From Arabidopsis thaliana (Eukaryota; Streptophyta; Magnoliopsida; Brassicales; Brassicaceae): 64,000 nt of DNA. The DNA lies in contig NC_003076.8 of the NCBI RefSeq assembly GCF_000001735.4, forward strand, positions 23,749,835 to 23,813,834, written 5' to 3'. The position numbers and the translations under genes are program-made. Below are positions 1 to 12,481 of the stretch, one piece after another; position 1 is the first letter of the stretch, and each line of letters starts with the position of its first letter. Below the pieces are notes generated by a model that was given only the letters and a program-made list of their open reading frames with translations, did not search any database and was not told the DNA's origin.

Positions 1-1026
1 GAAGCAATCTTTAACCAGACAGATCCTAAAGTTGCTGGATTCTCTTCTCGCGGTCCAAACACTATCGCGGTTGATATTCTTAAGGTATAACATTTGTATG
101 ATGCTACCTAATTCTCTTTCGTTTCCCAGCCTAAGAGAAAATGGTTGATTGAATTGCAGCCGGATATAACAGCACCAGGAGTGGAAATCCTCGCTGCTTA
201 TTCACCTTTGGTTTCACCATCTGCAACAACGTTGGACAATAGGCGTGTGAACTACACTATTACCTCAGGAACTTCGATGGCTTGTCCACACGTTTCAGGT
301 GTGGCTGCGTACATCAAGACGTTTCATCCTGAATGGTATCCTTCCATGATCCAATCTGCCATCATGACAACCGGTAAACAAAAGTCATATACATCTGTTA
401 CTTTCTTGTAGTACAAGTAACAGTTTTGTTGATTACTCTGTTCTTATTATTTACTACTCTTTGCAGCTTGGCCGATGAATCCTTCTGGAACTGACGCAGT
501 ATCAACCGAGTTTGCCTATGGATCTGGACATATCGACCCAATAGCAGCTATAAATCCAGGACTCGTGTATGAATTAGGCAAATCAGACCACATTGCCTTT
601 CTCTGTGGCTTGAATTACAATGCGACTACCCTAAAACTCATCGCCGGTGAAGCTGTCACTTGCACTGGCAAGACCTTACCAAGAAACCTAAACTATCCTT
701 CAATGTCAGCTAAATTGTCGAAATCTAAAAGCTCCTTCACCGTGACTTTCAACAGAACCGTAACCAACGTAGGTACCTCCAACTCAACATACAAATCAAA
801 AGTTGTGATAAATCACGGATCTAAGCTCAAAGTCAAGGTCTCGCCTAGTGTTCTATCCATGAAGTCAGTGAACGAGAAGCAGTCTTTCACGGTGAGTGTT
901 TCAGGCAACGATCTCAACCCAAAATTGCCCTCGTCTGCAAACCTAATCTGGTCAGATGGAACACATAACGTGAGAAGTCCCATTGTTGTTTATACTGATT
1001 ATGCATCATCAGTTGACATCTTTTAA
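1..1026 (+). CDS. SBT4.10: subtilisin-like serine protease, SBT4 group (3' part only)
   Basis: C-terminal part of a secreted plant subtilase; the 5' exons lie left of the window. Visible exons are 1-84, 160-373 and 467-1026, joined in phase by GT/AG introns. The first exon carries the conserved FSSRGPN block. The second carries the catalytic serine in [11 protein letters not shown] (Ser codon 274-276). The third carries the C-terminal fibronectin-III-like domain, with typical blocks such as YGSGHIDP and RTVTNVG, and ends with TAA at 1024-1026. Exon boundaries match the last three exons of the next three genes exactly, so this is the first member of a tandem array. It most resembles the fourth copy (9209-12113). 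No break is seen in the visible part. The SBT4.10 / At5g58810 name is from memory of the gene order. Confidence 0.85.
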
Positions 1027-1199
1027 GTTTAAAATCAAATTTCCCATTGTTTTATTTCATGACATCTCGTTTAGTATACATTAGGTTTAAGATGAAAGAA
1101 TAGTAAGTACTGTAACTCATTTTGTCATTGAATTACAATATTATGTTATTGGTTTATTGATTCTACACAAAATCTAATCATCAAATTATTGTATCTTGA

Positions 1200-1597
1200 A
1201 TTCTTGATAAGGTATTCTAAAAGCCTTTGAGAATCTACAAGCAAAACTAATCTACGAGAATATGCAAAACTCTTTGGCAAGCATCGATACATACCATTTG
1301 GAGAGAACGCAATGAGCGTAAACATGGTACAAGACCCAACCCATCTAGTCGTCTTATCAAATGGATTGATAGACACATTCGCAATCAACTTTCGGCTCTC
1401 AAAATCAGTGGCGATCAGAAATACAACAATGGACTCCAACTTTGGTTTGCATCAAGGAGGATACATTGAGAACAGTACCTAAGAGTTTCTTTTTAAAATT
1501 TTCAAAACTTCTTTAAAAATTGTTGTACTTGTTGTAAAAACGTTCAGTTCTCTTTTTGAATCTAATTTAACATTAAATTCAAAAAAAAAAAAAAAAA
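1200..1597 (+). mobile_element. 5'-truncated LINE (non-LTR retrotransposon) 3' end
   Basis: Read on the + strand from 1275 to 1469, this frame gives the typical end of a plant LINE reverse-transcriptase ORF: IWRERNERKHG, then RLIKWIDRHIRNQL, then LQLWFASRR and a TGA stop at 1467-1469. About 110 bp of AT-rich 3' UTR follows, and then a run of 17 A (1581-1597), as expected for a reverse-transcribed poly(A) tail. The left boundary is not visible; about 1200 is a guess. Only the last 65 or so codons survive, so it is dead. The longer ORF on the opposite strand (1146-1439) is its shadow. Confidence 0.8.
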
Positions 1598-2121
1598 CTC
1601 TTTAGCAAAACTGTTACCAAGACGATTGAAAAGCGATTCCGCTATATATTACTTGCGTTAAAATATAACTAGAAAAGACATAACATGATTAATCCACTTA
1701 AACTCACTTTTCAGCGTTTTATAAAAATTCTACGAATATTTTATCCATTTAAGTTCGTTCGTTAACAATTATTTTGTTATTCCACTATTTATCTGACATT
1801 ACCACTCAAACTCAAAGTAATAATGTAATACCAAGTGTTATTGTAATAACAAGAATCAAATTTTGGTCAATATACAACGATATATACCAATTTCCTATAT
1901 ATTGTTTTTGGACAAAGCCAACGATATATACCATTTGATCCAGTCATCCAGTTATCATCACTAAAATCTACTATAGTTGGTAATGGTTATTCTTATCGTA
2001 ATTTACAAATAAAGAAACAGAATCACAAGGATTTCATTGGAGGATTTTTTCCTTGAGGCATGAGTCAAATATTTATACATAAACAAATTGAAAGTTTGTT
2101 TCATTGTCTTGAAAGAAAAAG
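1598..2121. other. intergenic, promoter region of second subtilase
   Basis: AT-rich spacer with no coding signal. A possible TATA box (TTTATAC, 2072-2078) lies about 45 bp before the start codon at 2122, with similar motifs before the two next copies. Confidence 0.4.
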
Positions 2122-4939
2122 ATGGCGAAACGAGATTATTTTTGTTTCGTTGTCTTGTTTTTGAGTTCAGTCTCAGCAGTCATAGATGATCCTCAAAATA
2201 AACAAGTGAGTTCTCATAACTTAAAATTATCGAGTTTTTTTTCTTTTTTCTTTTTTTCTATGTAATATATCTTGTTTCTCTCTAGTATACAATCCATCCT
2301 ACATGATTATAAATATTTGTAATTCATGAAGGTGTATGTTGTCTACATGGGCTCACTTCCGTCTTTACTGGAATACACACCACTGTCGCATCATATGAGT
2401 ATTCTTCAAGAAGTCACCGGAGATAGGTGCGATTTAATTAATTCATTCTCTAACCATTGATTAGTCATGAGGATTTATAACTATAGTGATATATACGTAT
2501 GTACACTCTAGTTCGGTGGAAGGTCGTTTGGTGAGAAGTTACAAGAGGAGTTTCAACGGTTTCGCGGCCCGACTCACTGAGTCAGAACGAATAAGAGTAG
2601 CCGGTTAGTGTTCTTTGATCGAGACATATTTTACGTTGAAATGTTTTTTTAAGGTTAAAATATTTGAAACCCTTTTGTGTTGGTTAGAAATGGAGGGAGT
2701 TGTGTCTGTGTTTCCGAACATTAACTACAAACTCCAAACGACGGCGTCTTGGGATTTCTTGGGGTTGAAGGAAGGAAAAAATACAAAGCGAAACTTGGCC
2801 ATAGAAAGTGATACTATTATCGGATTCATCGACAGTGGGATTTGGCCAGAATCCGAGAGCTTTTCTGATAAAGGCTTTGGTCCTCCTCCTAAGAAATGGA
2901 AAGGTGTTTGTTCCGGCGGCAAAAACTTCACTTGCAACAAGTAATTCTCTTAATTTCTCTAATAGTATTGTTTTAGGCAACAAGTAATTCTCTTAATAGA
3001 TTGATGTGTTGACAATGTTTCAGCAAGTTGATCGGAGCAAGAGACTACACAAGCGAAGGCACTAGGGACCTCCAAGGTCACGGTACTCACACAGCGTCCA
3101 CAGCGGCTGGAAACGCAGTTGCGGACGCAAGCTTCTTTGGAATAGGCAATGGAACGGCAAGAGGCGGTGTTCCAGCCTCTAGAATCGCAGCTTACAAAGT
3201 CTGCTCAGAGAAAGATTGTACCGCGGCATCTCTACTGTCTGCCTTCGATGATGCGATAGCAGACGGTGTTGACCTCATCAGCATCTCTCTCGCGTCAGAA
3301 TTTCCCCAAAAGTACTATAAGGATGCGATAGCGATTGGGGCTTTTCACGCTAATGTCAAAGGGATTCTTACTGTGAATTCAGCCGGTAATTCCGGTTCGT
3401 TTCCATCCACAACCGCGAGCGTAGCGCCGTGGATATTATCGGTTGCAGCCAGCAACACGAACCGTGGGTTTTTCACCAAAGTTGTTCTGGGAAACGGCAA
3501 GACACTTGTCGTAAGTATTCAAGTAACACACTTGTTTTTGTCATCATTGTAGCTCTGTCCCTTGAAATATCCTTTTTTCTTGACAGGGAAGATCAGTGAA
3601 TTCTTTTGATCTGAAAGGAAAGAAGTATCCTCTTGTGTACGGAGATAATTTCAACGAATCTCTTGTGCAAGGAAAGATCTTGGTTTCCAAATTCCCAACT
3701 AGTTCAAAAGTAGCTGTTGGATCCATACTTATAGACGACTATCAACACTATGCTTTACTTAGCTCCAAGCCCTTCAGTCTTCTACCACCAGACGACTTTG
3801 ACTCTCTCGTCTCTTACATTAACTCCACAAGGTAGCTAACGGTCTTCTCGCAAAAACTCTAGATTCTCCTTCTTTGTCCTGATACCTCTGTGTTTGTTTT
3901 CTCAGGTCCCCGCAAGGGACTTTTCTTAAAACTGAGGCATTCTTTAATCAGACAGCTCCTACAGTTGCTTCCTTCTCTTCTCGTGGTCCTAACTTCATCG
4001 CTGTTGATCTTCTTAAGGTATATTATTATTTCTGCTCTTGATTCTTTTTTTATCTTTCCTGGCCTGAGAGACAATGGTTGGTGGATGGATTGCAGCCAGA
4101 TATATCAGCACCAGGAGTGGAGATTCTCGCAGCCTATTCACCTTTGGGTTCACCATCTGAGGAAGAGAGCGATAAAAGACGTGTAAAGTACTCTGTTATG
4201 TCGGGAACTTCTATGTCTTGTCCGCACGTTGCAGGTGTGGCTGCGTACATCAGGACTTTCCATCCAAAATGGTCTCCTTCCGTTATCCAATCTGCCATCA
4301 TGACAACCGGTAAGCGAAAACTAAATCCAATATTTAGTATCTTGCCCTACAAGTAACCTCTGTTTTAAACTCTGTTCTTATAAAGTCTCTTTACTAATAA
4401 TCGTTGCAGCTTGGCCAATGAAACCTAATAGACCTGGCTTTGCATCAACCGAGTTTGCTTATGGAGCTGGACATGTCGACCAAATAGCCGCTATTAACCC
4501 TGGACTCGTCTATGAATTAGACAAAGCAGACCACATCGCCTTTCTTTGCGGTTTGAACTACACTTCGAAAACCCTTCATCTCATCGCCGGTGAAGCCGTT
4601 ACTTGCAGTGGAAATACCTTACCAAGAAACCTCAACTATCCTTCAATGTCAGCTAAAATTGATGGATATAATAGCTCCTTCACCGTGACTTTCAAAAGAA
4701 CCGTCACCAATCTCGGTACCCCCAACTCTACGTACAAATCCAAGATCGTCTTAAATCACGGAGCTAAGCTCGTCAAGGTCTCGCCTAGTGTTCTTTCTTT
4801 TAAAAGGGTGAACGAAAAACAGTCTTTCACAGTAACTTTTTCAGGCAATCTCAACCTAAATCTACCTACATCTGCAAATCTAATCTGGTCTGATGGAACA
4901 CATAACGTGAGAAGTGTGATTGTTGTCTACACAACGTGA
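2122..4939 (+). CDS. SBT4.7: subtilisin-like serine protease, SBT4 group
   Basis: Secreted serine endopeptidase (family S8A). Nine exons: 2122-2205, 2332-2426, 2512-2603, 2688-2940, 3024-3510, 3587-3831, 3906-4017, 4096-4309, 4410-4939; total 2112 nt, 703 aa. The order is a signal peptide (residues 1 to about 21, hydrophobic [12 protein letters not shown]), the I9 propeptide (VYVVYMGSL to about residue 100), and the S8 domain with Asp about 139 ([10 protein letters not shown]), His about 194 (GHGTHTAST), the oxyanion Asn in SAGNSG, and Ser about 495 ([11 protein letters not shown]). A PA insert (exons 6-7) and a fibronectin-III-like tail follow. The start is the first ATG in frame and begins a good signal peptide. 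Second gene of the array; its exon 4 is almost identical to that of the fourth gene. The substrate is unknown. Symbol from memory (At5g58820). Confidence 0.93.
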
Positions 4940-5952
4940 GGCAGTATCAGTTCACCGTAGTCATCATTATCATAATATTGTCGCCGATGTGTTTCTTTCT
5001 GATGATTGGTTTTCGTGTTTCAGAGCTTTGCATTTATTTGAATTAAATTCATCTATATGTCCTAGAATAAATATATTAATTGAAGCTTTCTCTTTCTAAC
5101 TATCATCTCAAGTCTCAAGAAAAAAAAATTGTAATAAAAATATTTATTTACGGCGGGAAGTTGAAAAAACGAAAAGAAGTTGAGTTCATAATAGATAAGA
5201 CAAATTTACACCAATATGTTTTCTAAAAGTATAAACACAATATTACTACTGTTAACATGAAAAATAAATCATTTGAGAGGATGTACGGGATTAAAGTTCA
5301 GAATCTCTTAGAAATTTTTAAAATTTTGAAAAATCTAAACCAATAACCAATAAACTATTTATAACATTTTGCTATGAAATATCAGTGGCTCTTGGCTACG
5401 AATAGCCACGGCTTATTTGTAATTAGTCGCAAGCAATCATTAGCCACTACGACTCCACATTTGTTTTGTGTTATTGAATGTTTTTTTTAAATTCTCATAT
5501 TTGTTTAGTATGAGGAAAAAAATGAAAGAGAGAATAATTGTTGTAACATTTTTTTGTTTTGTTTTCAGTAAAAATATAAAAGAAATTTAGTTCAGACCAA
5601 ATGTATAAAATAAAACAAGAGATATGTTTCCTAAAGATATAAATACATTGATACCATTCTATGTTTTCGAGATACCATTTAATACGAAAATATCATTAAT
5701 ATATGGTAATACTAGTTTTATTAGTCAAATGATATGATTCATATCCTACCATACGAATATGATACCATTTGATACAGATAATCATTAATATATGGTAATA
5801 CTAGTTTTTATTATAATCAAAAGGTAAAGAAACAAAATCAGAGGTATTTAATTAGGATTTTTATTCTTGACACGGTTTAGGAATGATTCTATCATTTATA
5901 CATCCTTTGGATCTCCATATCATTTGAAAGTTTATTCATTCATAAGAAAAGG
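4940..5952. other. intergenic between second and third subtilase
   Basis: AT-rich, no gene seen. It contains a direct duplication (separate entry). A short GTGGCT...AGCCAC inverted pair sits near 5389-5413. A TATA-like TTTATAC occurs about 60 bp before the ATG at 5953. Confidence 0.5.
5671..5812. repeat. two direct copies of ~52 bp, period 90 bp
   Basis: Copies begin with GATACCATTT at 5671 and 5761. Both contain ATATGGTAATACTAGTTTT, with a few differences between copies. They lie 150-280 bp before the start codon of the third subtilase. Related GATATATACCATTTGAT-like words also occur upstream of the second gene near 1920-1940. Confidence 0.75.
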
Positions 5953-8766
5953 ATGGTGAAACGAGCTTCCTTTTGTCTCCTCTCATGTCTCATTATATTG
6001 TTTTTGAGTTCAGTCTCAGCAATTATATATGATCCTCAAGATAAACAAGTATTTAAATCATTGTCAATATATTTTGTTTCTCCTTATTATACGATCTTTC
6101 TTACATGATGATAATGATGATGATGATGATGATAATCCATGAAGGTGTATGTTGTCTATATGGGCTCACTTCCGTCTCAACCAAACTACACACCAATGTC
6201 GAATCACATAAATATTCTTCAAGAGGTCACCGGAGAAAGGTGTGGTTTTATTAATTCATTCTCTAATCTATGATTGGTTATAATTAGTTTACGTTATGAG
6301 GATTATAAAAGTGATATACACATATGTATACTATAGTTCCATAGAAGGTCGTTTGGTGAGAAGTTACAAGAGGAGTTTCAACGGTTTCTCGGCCCTACTC
6401 ACTGAGTCAGAACGAGAGGGAGTAGCCGGTTAGTGTTCTTAGATCGAGACACATTTTATGTTGAAATGTTTTTAAAGATTTAACCATTTGAAACTCTTTT
6501 GTGTTGTTAGAAATGGAGGGAGTTGTGTCTGTGTTCCGGAGTAAGAACTACAAACTCCAAACGACGGCGTCTTGGGACTTCATGGGAATGAAGGAAGGTA
6601 AGAATACAAAGAGAAACTTCGCCGTAGAGAGTGATACTATTATCGGATTCATCGACAGTGGGATTTGGCCAGAATCCGAGAGCTTTTCTGATAAAGGCTT
6701 TGGTCCTCCTCCTAAGAAATGGAAAGGTGTTTGTAAAGGTGGCAAAAACTTTACTTGTAACAAGTAAGTCATTAAAATTTCTCTAATAGAAGATTAGTAT
6801 TGTTTTAGGCAGAGATTGATGTGTTCACAATTTCAGCAAGTTGATCGGAGCAAGAGACTACACAAGCGAAGGCACTAGGGACCTCCAAGGACATGGTACT
6901 CACACAACGTCCACAGCGGCTGGAAACGCAGTTGCGGATACAAGCTTCTTTGGAATAGGCAATGGAACAGCGAGAGGCGGTGTTCCAGCCTCTAGAGTCG
7001 CAGCTTACAAAGTCTGCACCATAACAGGGTGTAGCGATGATAACGTACTGTCTGCGTTTGATGATGCGATCGCAGACGGTGTTGACCTCATCAGCGTCTC
7101 TCTCGGGGGAGATTACCCTTCCTTATATGCAGAGGACACAATTGCGATTGGGGCTTTTCACGCTATGGCCAAAGGGATTCTCACTGTGCACTCAGCCGGT
7201 AACGCTGGTCCGAATCCGACCACAGTTGTGAGCGTAGCGCCGTGGATGTTAACGGTTGCAGCAACCACCACCAACCGTAGGTTTTTAACCAAAGTTGTTC
7301 TTGGAAATGGCAAGACACTTGTTGTAAGTATCAAGTAACATTCTCATTTTCATCATCATAGTATCTTTGTCCCATTAAATTACCAATTGGGTTTTCTTAA
7401 CAGGGGAAATCAGTGAATGCTTTTGATCTGAAAGGAAAGAAGTATCCTCTTGAGTACGGAGATTATTTGAACGAATCTCTGGTGAAAGGAAAGATCTTGG
7501 TTTCCAGATACTTAAGTGGGTCAGAAGTAGCTGTTTCATTCATAACTACAGACAACAAAGACTATGCATCTATTAGCTCTCGGCCCCTCTCTGTTTTATC
7601 ACAAGATGACTTTGACTCTCTCGTCTCTTACATTAACTCCACAAGGTACCTAGCAGTCTTCTTTCTATTTCATTACTCTTAATATTCTCCTTCTTTGTCC
7701 TCTGATACCCTTGTGTTTGCTTTCTCAGGTCCCCGCAAGGGTCTGTTCTTAAAACTGAGGCAATCTTTAATCAGTTATCTCCTAAAGTTGCTTCTTTCTC
7801 TTCCCGCGGTCCAAACACTATTGCGGTTGATATTCTTAAGGTATCATATTATTTATGCTCTTGATTCTTTCTTTTTTTTTCCTGGCCTGAGAGACAATGG
7901 TTGGTGGATGGATTGCAGCCAGATATATCAGCACCAGGAGTGGAGATTCTCGCTGCGTATTCACCTTTGAGTTTACCATCTGAGGACAGGCGCGATAAAA
8001 GACGTGTAAAGTACTCTGTACTGTCCGGAACTTCTATGGCTTGTCCACACGTTACAGGCGTGGCTGCGTACATCAAGACATTTCATCCTGATTGGTCTCC
8101 TTCCGTAATCCAATCTGCCATCATGACAACCGGTAAACAAAAGTCCAACTTTTACTTTCTTGCATCGCAAGTAACGTGTGTTGACAACTCTGTTCTTATA
8201 CTGTCTCTTAATGAATCTTTGCAGCTTGGCAGATGAATGCTACTGGAACTGGGGCTGAATCGACCGAGTTTGCTTATGGAGCTGGCCATGTCGACCCAAT
8301 AGCCGCTATAAATCCTGGACTTGTCTATGAGTTGAACAAAACAGACCACATCTCCTTTCTCTGCGGCATGAACTACACTTCGAAAACCCTTAAACTAATT
8401 TCAGGTGATGCCGTCATTTGCAGTGGAAAAACATTACAAAGAAACCTCAACTATCCTTCGATGTCAGCTAAACTTTCGGAATCTAATAGCTCCTTCACCG
8501 TGACTTTCAAAAGAACCGTCACCAACCTTGGTACCGCCAACTCTACATACAAATCAAAGATTGTCTTAAATCATGGATCTAAGCTCAATGTCAAGGTTTC
8601 GCCTAGTGTCCTTTCTATGAAATCGTTGAAGGAAAAGCAATCTTTCACAGTGACTGTTTCGGGCAGCAATATCGACCCAAAACTGCCTTCGTCTGCAAAT
8701 CTAATATGGTCTGATGGAACACATAACGTGAGAAGCCCCATTGTTGTGTATATTGATGGTTACTGA
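5953..8766 (+). CDS. SBT4.8: subtilisin-like serine protease, SBT4 group
   Basis: Third gene of the array, with exon number and phases identical to the second: 5953-6048, 6145-6239, 6337-6428, 6511-6763, 6837-7323, 7404-7645, 7729-7840, 7919-8132, 8225-8766; 2133 nt, 710 aa. The signal peptide is residues 1 to about 24 ([16 protein letters not shown]). An I9 propeptide follows, then the S8 domain with Asp in [10 protein letters not shown], His in GHGTHTTST, Asn in SAGNAGPNP and Ser in [11 protein letters not shown], then PA-type insert exons and a fibronectin-III-like C-terminus ending at TGA 8764-8766. All catalytic residues are intact. The beginning of exon 5 is nearly the same as in the second gene, while other segments differ more. 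Intron 1 carries a short GAT microsatellite (about 6106-6134). Expected to be secreted to the apoplast; substrate unknown. Symbol from memory (At5g58830). Confidence 0.93.
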
Positions 8767-9208
8767 TGAGGCATTATCAGTTCACCATAGTTATCAATCA
8801 TCATAACATTTTGCTATACATATATTTCTTCAAAAACATGTCTACTCCATATACGTTTTCTGATTATGTCATCATAATGCAAAATGAAAATAAAGTACTA
8901 AACGATCGAGAAAAAAACAGTTGTAAAAAAAAAAAAGATTTTGATTAAGGAGTTGAAGAAACAAAAACAAAATTGAGTTCTAAATAGATGTGACCAAATA
9001 AAAAGTAGATATCTATTTCCTAAAAATGTATTTGGTCAACATACGATACTTCTAGTTACCAAAAGAGTTTTGCTCAACATACAATCACAGCATTTGACAG
9101 AAATATCATTAAAATTACTAATTTTATACTAGTGTATAAATTATATCATGTTGATCTCGATAAAAACTGAGAAATTAGACAACCTTTAATTCATTTTATA
9201 AGAAAAAG
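8767..9208. other. intergenic between third and fourth subtilase
   Basis: 3' flank of the third gene and short promoter of the fourth. AT-rich, with a TATA-like GTATAAATTATA near 9133-9144. No coding signal. Confidence 0.4.
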
Positions 9209-12113
9209 ATGGCGAGACGAGCAGATTCGTTTTGTCTCATATCATGTGTTCTTGTCTCGTTTGTAATTTCAGTCTCTGCAGTGACAGATGATTCTCAAGA
9301 TAAACAAGTGAGTTCTCATAACTTAAGATTATCAAGTTTTTTTTTTTCTTGGTTTCTCTGTAATATATGACCAATCATACATAATGATAATCCATGAAGG
9401 TGTATGTTGTCTACATGGGCTCACTTCCGTCGTCTCGACTGGAATACACACCAATGTCGCATCATATGAGTATTCTTCAAGAGGTCACCGGAGAAAGGTG
9501 TGATTTAATTGAATCATTTCTGTAACCATTGATTAGTTATAATTAGCTTACGTTATGGGGATTATAACAAGTGATAATATACGTATGTACACTCTAGTTC
9601 GGTGGAAGGTCGTTTGGTGAGAAGTTACAAGAGGAGTTTCAACGGTTTTGCGGCCCGACTCACTGAGTCAGAACGAGAAAGAGTAGCCGGTTAGTGTTCT
9701 TTGATCGAGACATATTTTATGTTGAAATGTTTGAAATATATGAAACCCTTTTTTGTTGGTTAGAAATGGAGGGAGTTGTGTCTGTGTTTCCGGACATTAA
9801 CTACAAACTCCAAACGACGGCGTCTTGGGATTTCTTGGGGTTGAAGGAAGGAAAAAATACAAAGCGAAACTTGGCCATAGAAAGTGATACTATTATCGGA
9901 TTCATCGACAGTGGGATTTGGCCAGAATCCGAGAGCTTTTCTGATAAAGGCTTTGGTCCTCCTCCTAAGAAATGGAAAGGTGTTTGTTCCGCCGGCAAAA
10001 ACTTCACTTGTAACAAGTAATTCTCTTAAATTAATTTCTCTCAATAAAGATTAGTATTAGGGATGTATTTTCAAGAAATTAGTTTTGTGTTTGGGCATAA
10101 AAATTTTGGTTACAAAAATAAACTATAGAGTTAATATTAATAATTAATCTGTGTACAATGTTTCAGCAAGTTGATTGGAGCAAGAGACTATACAAACGAA
10201 GGCACCAGGGACATTGAAGGCCACGGTACACACACAGCCTCAACAGCGGCTGGAAACGCAGTTAAGAACACAAGTTTCTACGGAATCGGTAATGGAACTG
10301 CGAGAGGTGGCGTTCCAGCCTCAAGAATCGCAGCTTACAAAGCCTGTAGCGAGATGGGGTGTACCACTGAATCTGTACTATCGGCGTTCGATGATGCGAT
10401 AGCAGACGGTGTTGACCTCATCAGCATCTCTCTCGGGGCAAACTTAGTCCGCACGTACGAAACGGACCCGATAGCGATTGGGGCTTTTCACGCTATGGTC
10501 AAAGGTATTCTCACTGTGCAGTCAGCTGGTAACGGTGGTCCGAATCCGGGCTCAGTCATGAGTGTAGCACCATGGATCTTGACAGTTGCAGCAAGCAACA
10601 CCAACCGTGGGTTTGTCACCAAAGTTGTACTCGGAAACGGCAAGACATTTGTCGTAAGTATCAAGTAACACTCTCATTTCTATCATCATAGTATATTTGT
10701 CCCTTTCAGTGACAAAGGGCTCTTTTGTTTTTTTGTCTAAACAGGGGAAATCATTGAACGCTTTTGATTTAAAAGGAAAGAATTATCCTCTGTATGGAGG
10801 TTCTACTGATGGACCTCTGCTTAGAGGGAAAATCTTGGTGAGTGAAGATAAAGTTAGTTCAGAAATCGTTGTTGCAAACATAAATGAAAATTACCATGAC
10901 TATGCCTACGTTAGCATTCTGCCCTCCTCTGCTCTGTCAAAAGATGACTTTGACTCTGTCATCTCTTACGTTAACTCCACGAAGTAACCAACGATCTTCT
11001 CTTTTTTCATTTGGTCTAGATCCCCTACTTTGTCTTGATATCTCTGTGTTTGTATCCTCAGGTCCCCGCACGGGACTGTTCTAAAAAGTGAAGCAATCTT
11101 TAACCAGGCAGCTCCTAAAGTTGCTGGATTCTCTTCTCGCGGTCCAAACACTATTGCGGTTGATATACTTAAGGTATATAACATTTACATGCTCTTGATT
11201 CTTTTTTATTATCATTTCTTGACCTGAGAAACAATGGTTGGTGGATGGATTGCAGCCAGATGTAACAGCACCAGGAGTGGAGATTCTCGCTGCGTTTTCA
11301 CCTTTGAATTCACCAGCTCAAGACAAAAGAGATAATAGACATGTAAAGTACTCTGTTCTGTCGGGAACTTCAATGTCTTGTCCACACGTTGCAGGCGTGG
11401 CTGCGTACATCAAGACGTTTCATCCTGAATGGTCTCCTTCCATGATCCAATCTGCCATCATGACAACTGGTAAGCAAAACTCATATCCAATTTTCATTTT
11501 CTTGCCCGGCAAATAACTTTGTTGGCAACTCTGTTCATAAACAGTCTATCCATTAACGTTTGCAGCTTGGCCGATGAATGCTACCGGAACTGCGGTTGCA
11601 TCAACCGAGTTTGCTTATGGAGCTGGACATGTTGACCCAATAGCAGCTATAAATCCAGGTCTCGTTTATGAAATAGGCAAATCAGACCACATCGCCTTTC
11701 TCTGTGGTTTGAACTACAATGCGACTTCTCTAAAACTCATCGCTGGTGAAGCTGTCACTTGCACTGGCAAGACCTTACCAAGAAACCTAAACTACCCTTC
11801 AATGTCAGCTAAATTGCCGAAATCTGAAAGCTCCTTCATCGTGACTTTCAACAGAACCGTAACCAACGTAGGTACCCCAAACTCAACATACAAATCAAAG
11901 ATTGTCTTAAATCACGGATCTAACCTCAAAGTCGAGGTCTCCCCAAGTGTTCTATCTATGAAGTCAGTGAAGGAGAAGCAGTCTTTTACAGTGACTGTTT
12001 CAGGGAGCAATATCGACCCAAAACTGCCTTCTTCTGCAAATCTAATATGGTCTGATGGAACCCATAACGTGAGAAGCCCCATTGTTGTTTATACTTATAG
12101 TGTTAGTGACTGA
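9209..12113 (+). CDS. SBT4.9: subtilisin-like serine protease, SBT4 group
   Basis: Fourth gene of the array. Exons 9209-9307, 9400-9497, 9598-9689, 9764-10016, 10167-10653, 10745-10983, 11062-11173, 11256-11469, 11566-12113; 2142 nt, 713 aa. The signal peptide is about residues 1-24 ([16 protein letters not shown]), followed by I9 propeptide, S8 catalytic domain, PA-type insert and fibronectin-III-like tail. The triad is present: Asp in [10 protein letters not shown], His in GHGTHTAST, Ser in [11 protein letters not shown]; the oxyanion Asn is in [10 protein letters not shown]. The exon 6 donor is GAA/GTAACC, giving Lys-Ser at the junction where the paralogs have Arg-Ser. Exon 4 and its flanking introns nearly equal those of the second gene, whereas the 3' exons are closest to the first gene. 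Symbol from memory (At5g58840). Confidence 0.93.
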
Positions 12114-12481
12114 TTAAGCATTATCAGATCACCATAATCATCAATCATCATATAATAAAAATCAATATTGTTGTTGTTGAGAATAGTGTTTCAATCCCAT
12201 TTGAATCTATTTGAATTTAAAACTCATTCATACATTCTAAAAGAAGACATCATTTCAATTCAAGCATTGTCAATCATCTATTCTCAAGGATCCAATTAAA
12301 TCAAACTCTAGGTTAAGATTTTGATAGACCTCCCAGTAACAAGAAGCAGAGGAATATCAGAAATGCAGCAGAGGAATATTACCTCAGCGAATTGAAACAA
12401 TCATCTACAACGAAAAACTGTAAAGCTACGGATGATGTTACCGCGCGATTCGGACGATAATAAGCTTGCTCATGAATAATC

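Noticed and set aside
1146..1439. 97-codon minus-strand ORF between subtilases
   Set aside because: The opposite strand gives a clear LINE protein end; this ORF is its complement.
5380..5460. GTGGCT...AGCCAC hairpin as a miRNA precursor
   Set aside because: Only six base pairs in the stem; far weaker than the hairpin at 47804.
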